NCBI GenBank assembly: GCA_028571685.1
Contig: CM053142.1
Coordinates: 132,238,796 to 132,302,795, forward strand
Reading direction: 5' to 3'
Length of the DNA stretch: 64,000 nucleotides
Source of the DNA: Heterohyrax brucei
Taxonomy: Eukaryota > Chordata > Mammalia > Hyracoidea > Procaviidae
The position numbers and the translations under genes were made by a program. Of this stretch, positions 11,279 through 22,200 are shown in pieces (the first letter of the stretch is position 1; each line of letters opens with the position of its first letter). Under the pieces are notes generated by a model. The model made no database searches. It saw nothing but the letters and a program-made list of their open reading frames with translations, and was not told the origin of the DNA.

Positions 11279-11406
11279 CTAATTTTATAAGTGTATCTTG
11301 TATGAAACAGTTTTTAATCATGTTTTGGACTTGTGCTGCAAGAAGTATCAAGAACTATTATTTGAAAAGAAGTGGGATGTTGCTGACTTGTTTTTGCTCT
11401 TTGTAG

Positions 11407-11501
11407 GTTAACTCAGCCAGCAAATAAGACATGGTATTTTGAAGTATGATTCAACTCCTGATGCTGCTGCAGAGGCTAAGAATATTAATGGACAGATCTA
11501 G
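11407..11501 (+). other. FRS2: FRS2 5' UTR exon
   Basis: Non-coding exon with a strong acceptor (pyrimidine run TTGTTTTTGCTCTTTGTAG ending at 11406) and a consensus donor GTAAGT at 11502. It joins to the ATG exon at 19190. It contains two upstream ATGs: a 3-codon frame at 11431-11442 (ATG GTA TTT TGA) and ATG 11446, which opens the uORF. Its identity rests on splice signals, position and strand; no transcript data were available. Confidence 0.8.
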
Positions 11502-14500
11502 GTAAGTTAAAGTTTACCTTTAAAGAAAAAAATAATCAGGAAGTCCACAAAAGACATTTTTGTAAACTAGAGAATTTAATAATGTTTTCTCAAGTGCAGT
11601 CATTTTGACTACTGACTTGTTCCGCCTCCCCCAAAAGAGCAAGTTAATAAACTAAGTGTCTTAGGCTGGGTTTTCTAGGGAAGCAAAACCAGTAACACAT
11701 GTATGTACAAGGAAAGATTTATATATATAAAGTACAAGGAAAGGTAGGTAGATATGCACACACATGCATACACACTGTACATACATACATACGAAACAGC
11801 TCACACAACTGCAGAAGCTGAACATCCCAAGTCCTGGCACAGCTTCACGTGGACCAATGTCAGCAGGTCAGAGACCAGAGAGGGCAGCGAGACAGAGCTG
11901 CAGAGGCTGGCGAACCCAGAATCGGCAGGTCACAGAACAGTGCCGGCTATAAGAGTTGATGACTCTGACAGCTGCTAATTGAAGTCCAGGAACCAGATGC
12001 CAGAAGAGAGCAGGAGCTGCTGGCTGTGTGAGCAGACTGGCAGTAGGTGGTAGAAGGCGGAGAGAAGAGAGCTGAGGGGCGGGACCCAGCCACCACGGGC
12101 CCTGCCGTGCCACTTAATACAGCAGCCAAACATGGAGTAGCCAAATTGACATAATCCTGACCAGTATACTAAGACAGTGTTTAATAATTTAAAATATTCA
12201 GCAAACTTGCTAACTCAGTATCGATCTTCCCAAACAAACGCTACCTATTGTTCTTCATGGTACCCTAGGCACTTTTTTATGTTATTCTCTTGAGGGAATA
12301 TAATAAGACTGTGCTTTGCTGAGTTATAAACTGAGAGGAGTGTATGTTGAGCACCATCATAAGGTTTTATCGTAAGTGCTTGTAATGTTAGTGCATGTTG
12401 TTATCTCTCACGTAACTCATATGTGGTCCCAAATATTCTGGAGCTCAGAAATGCAAAATACGTAGATCACCTTTCACCTTGCCTAGGAGTTTGGCTCAGA
12501 GGGAGGAATCAGAGACACAGAATAAAAACTCCACATTAACAGAAAGTCTCCCCCCATGAGTTGGAAGATTGACCATAATTGCCCATTTTTCGAGCTCTCT
12601 CAGTCCCTCCTTACTTATACTAAGCCTGTTCTCTAACCTTAATGAGGCCTTCTGTTCCTTTTTGCCTCTTTTTTTCCTATTCTGTCACCCCTCTTTTAAT
12701 ATTTATTCTTCATTGACTTCTCTGTGTCCCCCTGCGTAAACACATTTGTATTCCTCAGAGTTTCAGCCACGGACCACTCTACATACTATCCTTGAGCAAT
12801 GTCAAATACTACCTCCATTCTATTATTTTCCCTCCTCCCTCAAACTCATACTTGGGTACTTAGCTATCTATTTTGTATCTCCACTTGGTGGTTCTCCGGA
12901 ATCTCATCTTAATATATTGAAAATTAAATAGTCTCTATTACCTGCACTTGAAGACTATGAGTTTTTCTTACCCTGTGTAATGGAAACATCACCCTTCATT
13001 TGGCAGTCTAAAAACCTGCCTCTTTCTGGTTGCATACCTAGCCAGCCAGTGCCTAACTTTTCCTCCTAAGTATTTCTTAATTCATCCTTCCTTCTTTATC
13101 CCTATATTTGTTGTTGTGTTTTGTTGAGTCAGTTATGACTTACAGTGACTCTATAGGACACAGTAGAACTGCTCCATCAGGATTCCTAGGCTGCAGTTTC
13201 TATGGGAGAGGTCGCCAGGCTGTTTCTCTTGTGGAATTGCTGGTGAGTTCAAACTGCCTGGCTTTTGGTTAGCAGCTGAGTGCTTAACTATCTTTATCAT
13301 ATTTCGTTTTTCAGCATCTGTAAGTGGTTTCCTTTCATCTGAGTTCCCCCTCTCCTCCTTAAATTATCCTGCAAACAGATGTATTTAAAATGCAGCTCTG
13401 ACCTTGTCACATTCCTATCTAAAATGCTTCAGTGGCTTTCTATCAAGTGTAGAATAAAATTCTTTCTCCATGGCATAGCATATAAGGCATTTGTGTAACA
13501 TGTATTTTCATTAAGTACTGGAAATTGATCTGAAACCATATGGATCTTAGAGACCAACGTTAGGTTACAGCACCATTGTGTCATTACCAGCATGGGGGAT
13601 TCTATCTTAACAGATGCCAGTGGAAGTGGAAGAATTATTTCTCTGCTCCTTTTCAGAAACTGTTTAAGAAAAATCTTTTGAGGCACTATCTTCTGAGGCA
13701 CAAGCTATACTGTAATAATCTTTTAGCTCTTTTATGTTCATGAGCAGGTTTGGGGTGAAGAGAGATACTCGGTCTCAAGAAGATTTTTTTTTTTTCAAAA
13801 TTAAATGTTTCTGCCATTGTGTCAATTACCACTTTGCCTTTTTTTTTTAATCTTTGCTATTCCTTCACTTTCTGCTTCTTATCCTGTAAGTCCTTTATTT
13901 ATTTAACATTTATGGAGTATGTTCTATTTCAGGCAGTGTGCTCACTGAAAAAGACAGAGTCACTATTATCATTACAATTTTGTTGTTGTTGTATGCTGTA
14001 GAGTTGATTCCAACTCACAGTGGCTCTTTACAGTAGAGTGGAAGTGCCCCAGAGGGTTTCCCAACTTGTGATCTTTACAGAATCAGGTCACCAGGGCTTT
14101 TCTCCCTCAGAATCACTTGGATGGATTCAAACTACTGACCTTTTAGTTAACTATCTGAGTACTTAACCATGGTGCCACCAGGACATTGACATAACAAAGG
14201 CATATGATAAGTGCTATGTAGAGTTACACCCATTCTACTGTAGGAACACTGGTGGAATCTTTTTTTAAATAATATTTTATTGTATTGAAGATGAGAACTT
14301 ACACAGAAAATTAGGTTCCCATTTAACAATAACTTCGACATGTACTTGTTTAGATTTTTCTCAATATGTCATCATTTTCATTCATTCTCTTTGGGTTGTA
14401 CCATGTCTAGTGCTCCAGTTTCCCTTCTCCCTTACCTTTTCATTTTTGCTTTAGAGTAAATTTTGAGCTTTTGATCTCATATATATTATTTTCAAAAGAA

Positions 14501-17500
14501 GTTCATTTCTTATGGGTGATACTCATTATTAGGCAACCTGTATTTTAGCTAAAAGATGACCTCAAGGGATAATTTTGGCTTCAGGTTTGAAGAATTATCT
14601 CAGGATGCTGGTCTTGAAGAGTCCTCTCATCTCAACCCTTCCGGTAAATCTGGACTTTTTAAGAATTTTAGTCCTAGTCCACACATTTTTCTCCTGCTCT
14701 CTCAGGATCCATCTGTTGTGGCCCTGATCAGAATATTCGGTAGTAGAGGCTGGCATCATCTAGGTCTTCTCATCAAGGTAGATGAGGCTGTGGTCCTATA
14801 GATTACTTTCTCATCTGAATCTTTGGTTTTCTTCTTTTTCTTTTGTTCCAGATGGGTAGAGACCAGTAGTTGTATGTTAGATGGTTGCTCACATGCATTT
14901 AAGACCCAGACACTACTCAACACATTGGGTTATAGAATGTACCCTTTATGAACTATACTGTGCAAGTTAACTGACATCCGTTGAGACTGTGGTCCTAGGC
15001 TTTCAAATCCAGAAAACCAATCTTGCAAACTGCTTGGTTGTCTCTAAAAAGTTATTTGTAGCTGTATCCTATATGTCGTTTATTATATATGTATATACAT
15101 GCGTGTACACTTATACCTGCATGTACATATGCCTATAGATTCATCTATCTCTACACAAATGTGTATCCACGGTCATGCCATTTACATATGACTATATATT
15201 TGTATAACCACATACATATTTTTTGTAGTTTTTGGTGTTGCAAAAGTATATTTGTTATATCCTTTAGCATAAATGGCTTTTCGTGCACTTTTTAGTGACA
15301 TCATTTACATTGGTCAAGCTTTATGCACTGAAGATGTCTTTTTTTTTTAATTTTTTTGTTGTGATTAAGTGAAATTTGACAATCCAAGTCAATTTTGCAT
15401 ACCCACCTGTGCAACTCTGTCTGCCTTCCTCACCCCATGACAGCGTACTCTTCTTTTTCACTCTGCTTCCAGTATCTACTCAGCCATCACTTGTTCCCTC
15501 GTGTGCACTATAGAAAGAAACCAGTAGGATAACCTCATTATATACATAAAGCGCTATATACCACCTACATTAGTGTATATCCCCATGTCTAGTCCATTCT
15601 TTGAAGTGTTGGCTTCAGTATTGGTTTCAGTTCTGGGCTGGCAGCAAGTCCGGGACCATGCTCTCAGGACACCTTCCAGGCAGTTGGACTATTTGAGTCT
15701 TAATAGAGTTCTTGATCTGCACACCTCTTTTTCTCATGCTACATCAGGGACTCTACATTGTGCTCCCTGTCAGGACTATCTTTGGTGGTGGCCGGGCGCC
15801 ATGTGATTCTTCTGGTCTCATGCTGATGTAAGTCTCCCAGTCATGGGTCCTTCTGTCTCCTGGGCTCATTTTTCCTTGTGTCTTGGATGTTTTAGGTTGT
15901 CATCTGTGCGCTAGAGGCTTCTTAATGAACATTTTACCATTGCCACATTTTTGGAACACTATGATTTCCGCCTAAACCACTGTACTAAAAGAGTTGCTAT
16001 CACATCACCGAAGACCTATTAATTGCCAAATCATTTGTCTTGTTTTCAAATGCCTCCCCAAAGTACTTGGCCCAGATGACCAGTCCTTCAGAAAAACTTT
16101 TCATCCTGTGTATCTTCCTCTGCATGTTATTTATTAAAATTCCATTCTGGAGATTCATGCTGTCTCTGAGTAAATATGTCATCCTCTCTTAATGGCTTCA
16201 GCTTTCATTTGTATCAGTGATTCTCACCTTTGTTGAACAAGAAAATGACTTGTGGTGCCTTTTTAATTCACACAGCCTTGAGACTGTGATTTAGGAGGCC
16301 AGAGCCTAGGCATCTGTGTTTTCTGAAAACTTCCCTGTATGCTTCTAAGTTGTATCAAAGTTAAGAACAGCTGATTTAGTTATCGCCCTTTTGAACAACC
16401 TTGTAACTTTTTCTGCCGTAATGTTTTTCTGTTGTAGTATGCCTTTATTATTGTCACTGTAGTTTTCCCTGAAAATAAATCAGATGTCTACTCTCCCTAT
16501 GATGAAAGACTTGTCTGGCTTCAGGTTGATTACAAGATCAAGTCCCAGATCCCTAGCCTGTAGTTCCAGGTGCTGTGTAGTTTGCCTCCCCTATTACAGC
16601 CTCCCTGTACTCCAGCTAGGCTGAACACCTTGCTTTCTTCTGAATGCGCTGTTACCTTTGATGACTTTTGTCTTTGCGTATGCTCTTTTCTGTCTCGAGT
16701 GACTAATTTTGTTTTTGCCTAGTACACTGTTTCTGATCACTTTTAAGTCCAGTTGAAATAGAGACTAAGACTGAATGAACTAAATTGAGGTTAGTTGTTC
16801 TCTGTCCTCATGGTACTGTGCCCTTATTTCTTACACAAGGTTTATACTTTGTCATTGTTAATTGCTGTTGAGGTAATTCCACCTCAGGCAGCCCCAGGTA
16901 TGCAGAGTGGAGCTTTTCCACAGAGTTTTCAAGGCTGGTAACTTTTGGAAGCCCATCACCAGGCCTGTCCTCAGAGGTGCTTCCGGGTGGGCTCAAACTT
17001 GAAGCCTGGTCTTTCTGGTCACCCTCTGCTGAGAATTTGCGTTTCTAACAGGTTCCCTGTGGATAATTTGCATTTCTGCCTCAGATATGCTAAATAAGAA
17101 TCTACATCTAAGATCCCCTGGTTATTCTTAGTGGATGTCATCCTGGAAACTTGTTAGAAATGCAAACTCTTAGCAAGGAATTTGTTAGAAATGCAAATTT
17201 TTCAGCAAGGGTTAGATCCAAACCTGTTAAAAGCCTTGTTTCAAACCACCTCTCTTTTCACCTAGTAGTGAATTGCTTAACTGTTTGTACCACCCTGCAC
17301 TCTTACTACCTGTTTATACATGTCTGTCTCTCCATTTAGAGTCGTGGCTCTTCAAAGCTTCACACTGTGCTGGTACTTGGCTGGCATACTACTTTGTGCA
17401 AAATGCCAAATATCAAAGCCTGAGCTTTAGTACTTTTTAAATCATTTTTAGTTTGTTCAGTACTATGCCACCTCTCTATCATTTTGTTATGTGGTGGGGG

Positions 17501-19208
17501 CTTGCTTGTTACTACAATGGTGGAAGCTATGCCACCGTATTTTAGATACTAGAAGGGTTTCAGTGGACACGTTTCAGGCTAACATACACTAGAAAGGAAG
17601 GTGTGGCTGTTTAATCCTGAAAATTAGTCATTGGGAAGTCTGTGTATGACAACAGAATATTGTGTGATATAATGCCAAGAGATGAACTCTGTGGTTTGGA
17701 AGGCACTTAAAATACACAGTGGCCACTAGAGTGGCCTCAAGCTTACTGACAGTCATGACATGCATGTGGATAGCACCTGACCTGACAGTGTTTTATTCTG
17801 TTGTACATGATGTCAGCCATGAGCCAGAGCTGACTGTACAGCAGATAACAAGCTTTTTCATCATACGCCTGTCAAGCAGTTTTCGCCTTTGTTTAGTATA
17901 GTTTCTTCAGCTGACAAAGAGCTCTATTAGAGCACCTAGTATGTGCCAGATACTATGATAGGCACTGGGTGTGCAGCTGTGAATAACATCCATTCCTGCT
18001 GTGAAGGAGCTCACAATAGAGGGAGGAAGATAGATAAGCAAACAATCTGTCACAACTTCTACTATGTAAACAGTGTGATAGATGTATGAGACTGAGACAC
18101 CTGGGTGCTCTGAGGGTACATGATAACTCCTTCTATCAGGCAAAGCTTCTTTGGGGTACTGCACTCTGAGGTGAGTCTTGCGAAAGAAAAGAAGCAAAAG
18201 GGGAGCAGTGTGTGAAGGACGCGTGAGAGAACAAAGTGCTCTGGGGAAACGGCAGGTTGTCCTGCATGGGTAGATTAACGCAGAGCTTGAGGGAAAGAGA
18301 AAGGTGAGTTTACATTGGACTTGTCAGCAGGATCCAGTTGTGAACGACCTTATATGTCATGCCAAAGAGCTTTCAGTTTTATTGTAAAGGTGGTAAAGAA
18401 CCAATAAAGAATTTTAAACAGTTTTCAGCCAGAATTGTATTTTTAATACTTGTTTCTTGTGCTTCTTTCCCTCCCCCTTTTTCAAATGTTGTCACATTCA
18501 TTCTGATTTCTTTACCCTTGGTGTTTGTGATGTTTTGAATTGTTCCTTTATTCATTGTGAGTGTTTATTCTAAACACTTGATGTCATTTATAACCTTTTA
18601 ACTCTAACCTTTTATAGAAAAGACGGATTAGGGTGGACAGTTTCTATCCGTTTTGACAGCATTTTGTATGTTGTGTTTGACTTGTCTCTTTTACTAATGT
18701 GCTCTTCCAACTTTGTTTTTCGTTTACCAATGAGCTCTTGTCTTGTGGAGTACATGAAGGATATGACAGCCAAAATACTGGCATTCCAGAAGTCTAGAAC
18801 TCCAGCCTTGTTAATTATGAGGCATGTGAAATTGCTGATAAGTCACAAAGGGTTAATTGCATGAGTGACTTTATTTAAATAGAATTATGTATGAAACCTT
18901 AAATCACTTTGTTCTTCAGATATTTTTAAAACAGGCAGACTTTGCAAATTAAACTGAAAATTTGAAGTTTCCATGAAGTCTACCTCACAAAATTTATTCT
19001 GATTATCATTGGGCAAAATTCAGTAGTTGGTTGTGTAAAATCTGGCACAACCTGTGTATCTTGTTGGACTGTATTTTTCTCATCTAAATAGTGCAGGGCT
19101 TGTGTTAGATGATTTCTAAAGTCTTTTTGTGTTTTATGATTTTTGTATCCTACCTCTAACATTTGTTTCCACTTTACTTTTTTATGTAGGGCTCACATGG
19201 TCTTCTGA
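11446..19208 (+). CDS. FRS2 upstream ORF spanning an intron (24 codons)
   Basis: ATG at 11446-11448 reads 18 codons plus AG to the exon end (11501), then after splicing continues from 19190 through AGG GCT CAC ATG GTC TTC to TGA at 19206-19208. The peptide begins MIQLLMLLQRLR. The stop lies 7 bases before the FRS2 ATG at 19216, so a ribosome translating it would need reinitiation or leaky scanning to reach FRS2. The start context is AAGTATGAT (purine at -3 absent, A at +4), weak. Whether it is translated is not known from sequence. Confidence 0.6.
11657..12176 (-). mobile_element. LTR-like element, GC-rich
   Basis: The + strand begins TGTCTTAGGCTGGGTTTTCT and ends GTATACTAAGACA, so both ends match the inverted TGTCTTAG/CTAAGACA ends of MaLR/ERVL-like LTRs. 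The middle is unusually GC-rich for this intron (GGGCGGGACCCAGCC near 12076). Only 156 bp downstream of the 5' UTR exon. No clear target duplication, so family is tentative. Confidence 0.6.
12177..12949. other. FRS2 intron, no clear feature
   Basis: Probably mostly ancient sequence; nothing that I can assign. The right side grades into the L2-like segment. Confidence 0.4.
12950..13510 (+). repeat. L2-like ancient repeat, split by an AfroSINE
   Basis: The right part reads AAAATGCTTCAGTGGCTTTC and AGAATAAAATTCTTTCTCCA, a pattern common in old mammalian LINE 3' regions (L2). The left part (CCTAGCCAGCCAGTGCCTAA) lies beyond the SINE at 13108-13292. Confidence 0.5.
13108..13292 (-). mobile_element. 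AfroSINE, long form
   Basis: On + reads GTTGTTGTGTTTTGTTGAGT, ACTCTATAGGACACAGTAGA, then TTTTGGTTAGCAGCTGAGTG, including the extra middle segment of the long variant. Confidence 0.88.
13511..13979. other. FRS2 intron, no recognised feature
   Basis: Short T runs (13780s, 13840s) only. Confidence 0.4.
13980..14184 (-). mobile_element. AfroSINE, long form
   Basis: On + reads GATTCCAACTCACAGTGGCT and ends TACTTAACCATGGTGCCACC, with the long-form insert between. Confidence 0.88.
14240..15334 (-). mobile_element. L1 3' UTR fragment(s), old
   Basis: L1 3' UTR landmarks on + include CACATGCATTTAAGACCCAG at 14893 and the preceding TTTTGTTCCAGATGGGTAGA. The right part (15080-15240) is TATA/TACA-rich simple sequence of the kind found in these 3' UTRs. 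Confidence 0.65.
15335..15930 (-). mobile_element. L1 3' UTR fragment, younger type
   Basis: Closely parallels the left end of the L1 at 19381: T-rich tail, AATCCAAGTCAATTTTGCAT, ACTCTACATTGTGCTCCCTG, TTCTGTCTCCTGGGCTC. Severely 5' truncated (3' UTR only). Confidence 0.8.
15931..16206. other. FRS2 intron, no recognised feature
   Basis: Nothing assigned. Confidence 0.4.
16215..16373 (+). mobile_element. MER5-like hAT-Charlie element
   Basis: Begins CAGTGATTCTCACC and ends GTTAAGAACAGCTG, approximate terminal inverted repeats of MER5-type hAT elements. Flanks ATTTGTAT (16207-16214) and ATTTAGTT (16374-16381) match at 6 of 8 bases, the 8-bp duplication size of hAT insertions. Confidence 0.6.
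16455..16740 (+). repeat. L2-like ancient repeat fragment
   Basis: Pattern CTCCCTGTACTCCAGCTAGG and TTTGCGTATGCTCTTTTCTG resembles the diverged 3' part of old mammalian LINEs. Low certainty. Confidence 0.4.
16830..17030 (-). mobile_element. AfroSINE, long form, diverged
   Basis: On + reads GCAGAGTGGAGCTTTTCCAC, TTTTCAAGGCTGGTAACTTT, AGGTGCTTCCGGGTGGGCTC, the long-form middle segment; the tail is eroded. Confidence 0.7.
17085..17225. repeat. Old hAT-like fragment with short tandem duplication
   Basis: The segment TTGTTAGAAATGCAAA occurs twice (about 17150 and 17181), giving an imperfect tandem pair of about 31 bp within sequence resembling MER5/MER20-type DNA transposon relics. Confidence 0.4.
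17226..17924. other. FRS2 intron, no recognised feature
   Basis: No exon or repeat recognised. Confidence 0.4.
17925..18430 (-). repeat. Ancient mammalian interspersed repeat
   Basis: Begins GAGCACCTAGTATGTGCCAG and runs through GAGGTGAGTCTTGCGAAAGA to TTATATGTCATGCCAAAGAG, a widely seen ancient pattern that I cannot name with certainty. The segment at 45100-46130 is of the same kind. Confidence 0.45.
18431..19189. other. FRS2 intron upstream of the ATG exon
   Basis: No repeat recognised. The right end supplies the polypyrimidine tract (TTTCCACTTTACTTTTTTATGTAG) for the exon at 19190. Confidence 0.5.
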
Positions 19209-19281
19209 AGAAGCCATGGGTAGCTGTTGTAGCTGTCCAGATAAAGACACTGTCCCAGACAACCATCGGAACAAGTTTAAG
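19190..19281 (+). CDS. FRS2: FRS2 ATG exon (residues 1-22)
   Basis: Acceptor ATGTAG|G and donor AAG|GTCAGT bound the exon. The ATG at 19216 has the strong context GAAGCCATGGGT. The coding part (19216-19281) gives [16 protein letters not shown] and on to KFK, ending on a codon boundary. Gly2 in MGSCCS is the N-myristoylation site that anchors FRS2 to the membrane; nearby cysteines 4 and 5 could be acylated too (inference). The first 26 bases are 5' UTR and hold the uORF stop. Confidence 0.97.
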
Positions 19282-22200
19282 GTCAGTAAAAGGAGATGAT
19301 TTATATCTTTGACCACTGACTTGGATGTCTTTCTTCTATTTCACTGAATATATCTTACTTCTTCACTGAAGAAAAATTTTTTTTAGTACGATCAAGTGAA
19401 AATATACAATCCAAATCAATTTTGCATGCCTGCCTATCTGCAGCTCCATCTGCTCTCCTCGCCCTGTGACAGCACAGTCCTCCTTTTCACACTATACTTT
19501 CAATATCCTCTTAACAAGCACCTGTCCCCTCTGTTCCACCCACCTCTCCCATCTAGCAAGAAACCGGTAGGGCAGCCTCCTATAAATGTATAAAACCATA
19601 AAGTACACACACCATATCGTCACACTGTGTCCCCGAGTCCAGTCTATTCGTGTCTGAAAAGTTGACTTCAGTACTGGTTTCAGGTCAGGGCCACCAGTAA
19701 ATCTAGGGGTCATGTTCCCAGGAGACCCTCCCGATTGTTGGACCATCATTTCTGGTCTTTTAGTAGAGTTCTTGAACTGCACATCTCTTTTTCTCATGCT
19801 GCCTCAGGGACTTTACATTGTGTCCCACATCACAGCTGCCTTTGGTGGTGGCTAAGCACCATCTGGTTCTTCTGGTCTCATGTTGATACAGTCTCCCGTT
19901 CATGTGGGTCCTTCTGTCTCCTGGGCTCCTTTTTGCTCTTGTCTTTGATGTTCTTGGTTGTCATCTGTTCCAGATGGCTTGGGACCATTTGGTGTACCTC
20001 AGAAGGCAGCTTGCTAGCTTTTAAGACCCCAGACACCACTCACCATTGAGGGCTGCAGAAGACTCTCAACTAAAGAATAGCTATGCCAGTTGGCCTCGAT
20101 GTCCCCTGAAAACATGGTCCCAAGACCCCCATCCCTGCTACTCTATCCTTTGAAATGTTGAGTTGAATTTAGAAAACCTTGCAGTTTATGGTAGAGTCCA
20201 GTTATGCTGATTTGCTCTCTACCGCGTGCTGTCACTCCATTCACCTAAACAAATTCCTGTCAACTATCTAACCTGTGAACATCTCTCTCCTTCCCTCCTC
20301 ACCCCTGTAACTGTCAAAAAGAGTCTTTTCCTCTCTACATAAGTCCATTTTTAAGTCCTTATAGCGGAGGTCTCATTCAGTACTTGTCCTTTTGCAGCTG
20401 ACTGATTTCACTCAGCATAATATCTTCCAGTTGAAACCAGGTTATGAGATGCTTCTTAAAATCATCATTGTTGTTTATCATTACATAGTGTTCCATTGTG
20501 TTTATGTACCATAGTTTGTTTATCCCTTCATCTGTTGATAGGCACCTAGGTTGATTCCGTCTGTTTGCTGTGTGGACAGTGCTGCAATAAACATTGGTGT
20601 ACCTTTATCTGTTCTTGTGTTCACCTTTATTTCTGTAGGATATATTCTGAGCAGCGGTATTGTTGGATCATACGCTATTTCTATTCCTAGGTTTTTATGG
20701 ACGTGGCAAATTGCTTTGTAAAGAGGTTGTACCATTTTGCATTTCCATCAGCAGTGTAGGACACTTCCAGTCTCTCCACAGCCTCTCCAGTATTGTTTTC
20801 TGATTTTTAGATTATTGCCAACCTCACTGGGGAGAGATGGCATCTCATTGTACTTTTGATTTGAATTTCTCTAATAGCTAATGATCGTGAGCATTTCCTT
20901 GTGTGCCTTTTGGCTGCCTGACTGTCTTCTTTGGTGAAGTGTGTGCCCGTCTCCTTTGCCCATTGCTTAATTGGGTTACTTACCGCTTTCTTGTTGATAT
21001 TTTGCAGTACCTTGTAGATTATGGAAATCAGATACCCATCTTACATGTCATTACCAAATATTTTTTCCCCTTCTGTAGGTAGTCTTTTAACTCTTTTGAT
21101 AAAGTCTTTTGATGAGCATAGGTGTTTGATTTTTAGTAGTCCCCATTTATCTGTTTTCTGTTGTTTGTACATTGTTGGTCAGGTTTTTTAGTCTATCTGA
21201 GCTGTGTGTTAGAACTTCCTGTTGTCCCTATTTTTCCTTGCATAATCTTTATCATTTGATAAAGTTTGATGGTAAGGTCTTGGATCCATTTTGATTATGT
21301 TTTTGTGTAAGGTGTGATATAATGGGCCTCGTTGCAGTTTCTTGCAGATGGAGATCCAGTTTGCTGACACCTTTTATTAACAAGACTCTCTTTACCCCAG
21401 TTTACAGCCTTTGGGCCTTTGTGAAATAATCAGCTACTCTTAATATGATGGTGATATCTCTGGGGTCTTTATTCTGTTCTGTTGGTCTGTATGTCTCTTT
21501 GTACTGGTACTAGGCTGTTTTGACTACCATGAGAGTGTAGTAGTTCTAAGGTTGGATGATGTGAGGCCTCCCACTGTGTTCTTCTTCAGTAGTGTATTAG
21601 TTATCTGGGGCTTCTTCCCTTTCCAAACACAGTTGGTGTTGTATTTCTCCATCTCATTAAAAAATGACAGTGAAATTTGTAATGGGATTGCCTCGTATAT
21701 GTAGATCACTGTGGGTGAAATAGACATTTTGATAATGTTAAGTCTTCTTATCCATGAGCAAGGTAGCTTTCACTACTTATGTAAGTCTATTTCGGTTTCT
21801 TGTAGTACGGTCTTGTAACTTTCTCTGTATAGGTTTCTTCCCTGGTTAGATGTATTCCTAGGTATTTTATTTTCTTGGGGGCTATAGTAAATTGATTTGA
21901 TAATTTCGTCTTTCATGATCTCTTTGTTGGTGGAAAGGAATCCTACTGATTTACTTACATTTATCGTATATCCTGATACTTTGTTGAACTGTTCTATTAG
22001 TTCTAGTAGTTTATTTATGGATTCTGTAGGGTTCTCTGTATATATGATCATATCATCTGCAAATAGGGATATTTTTACTGCTTCTTTACTGATGTGGATA
22101 CCCTTTATTTCTTTGTCTTTTCTGATTACTCTGACCAGAATGTCTAGCACAGTGTTGAATACAAGTGATAACAGTGGGCATCCTTGTCTAGTTTTCATTC

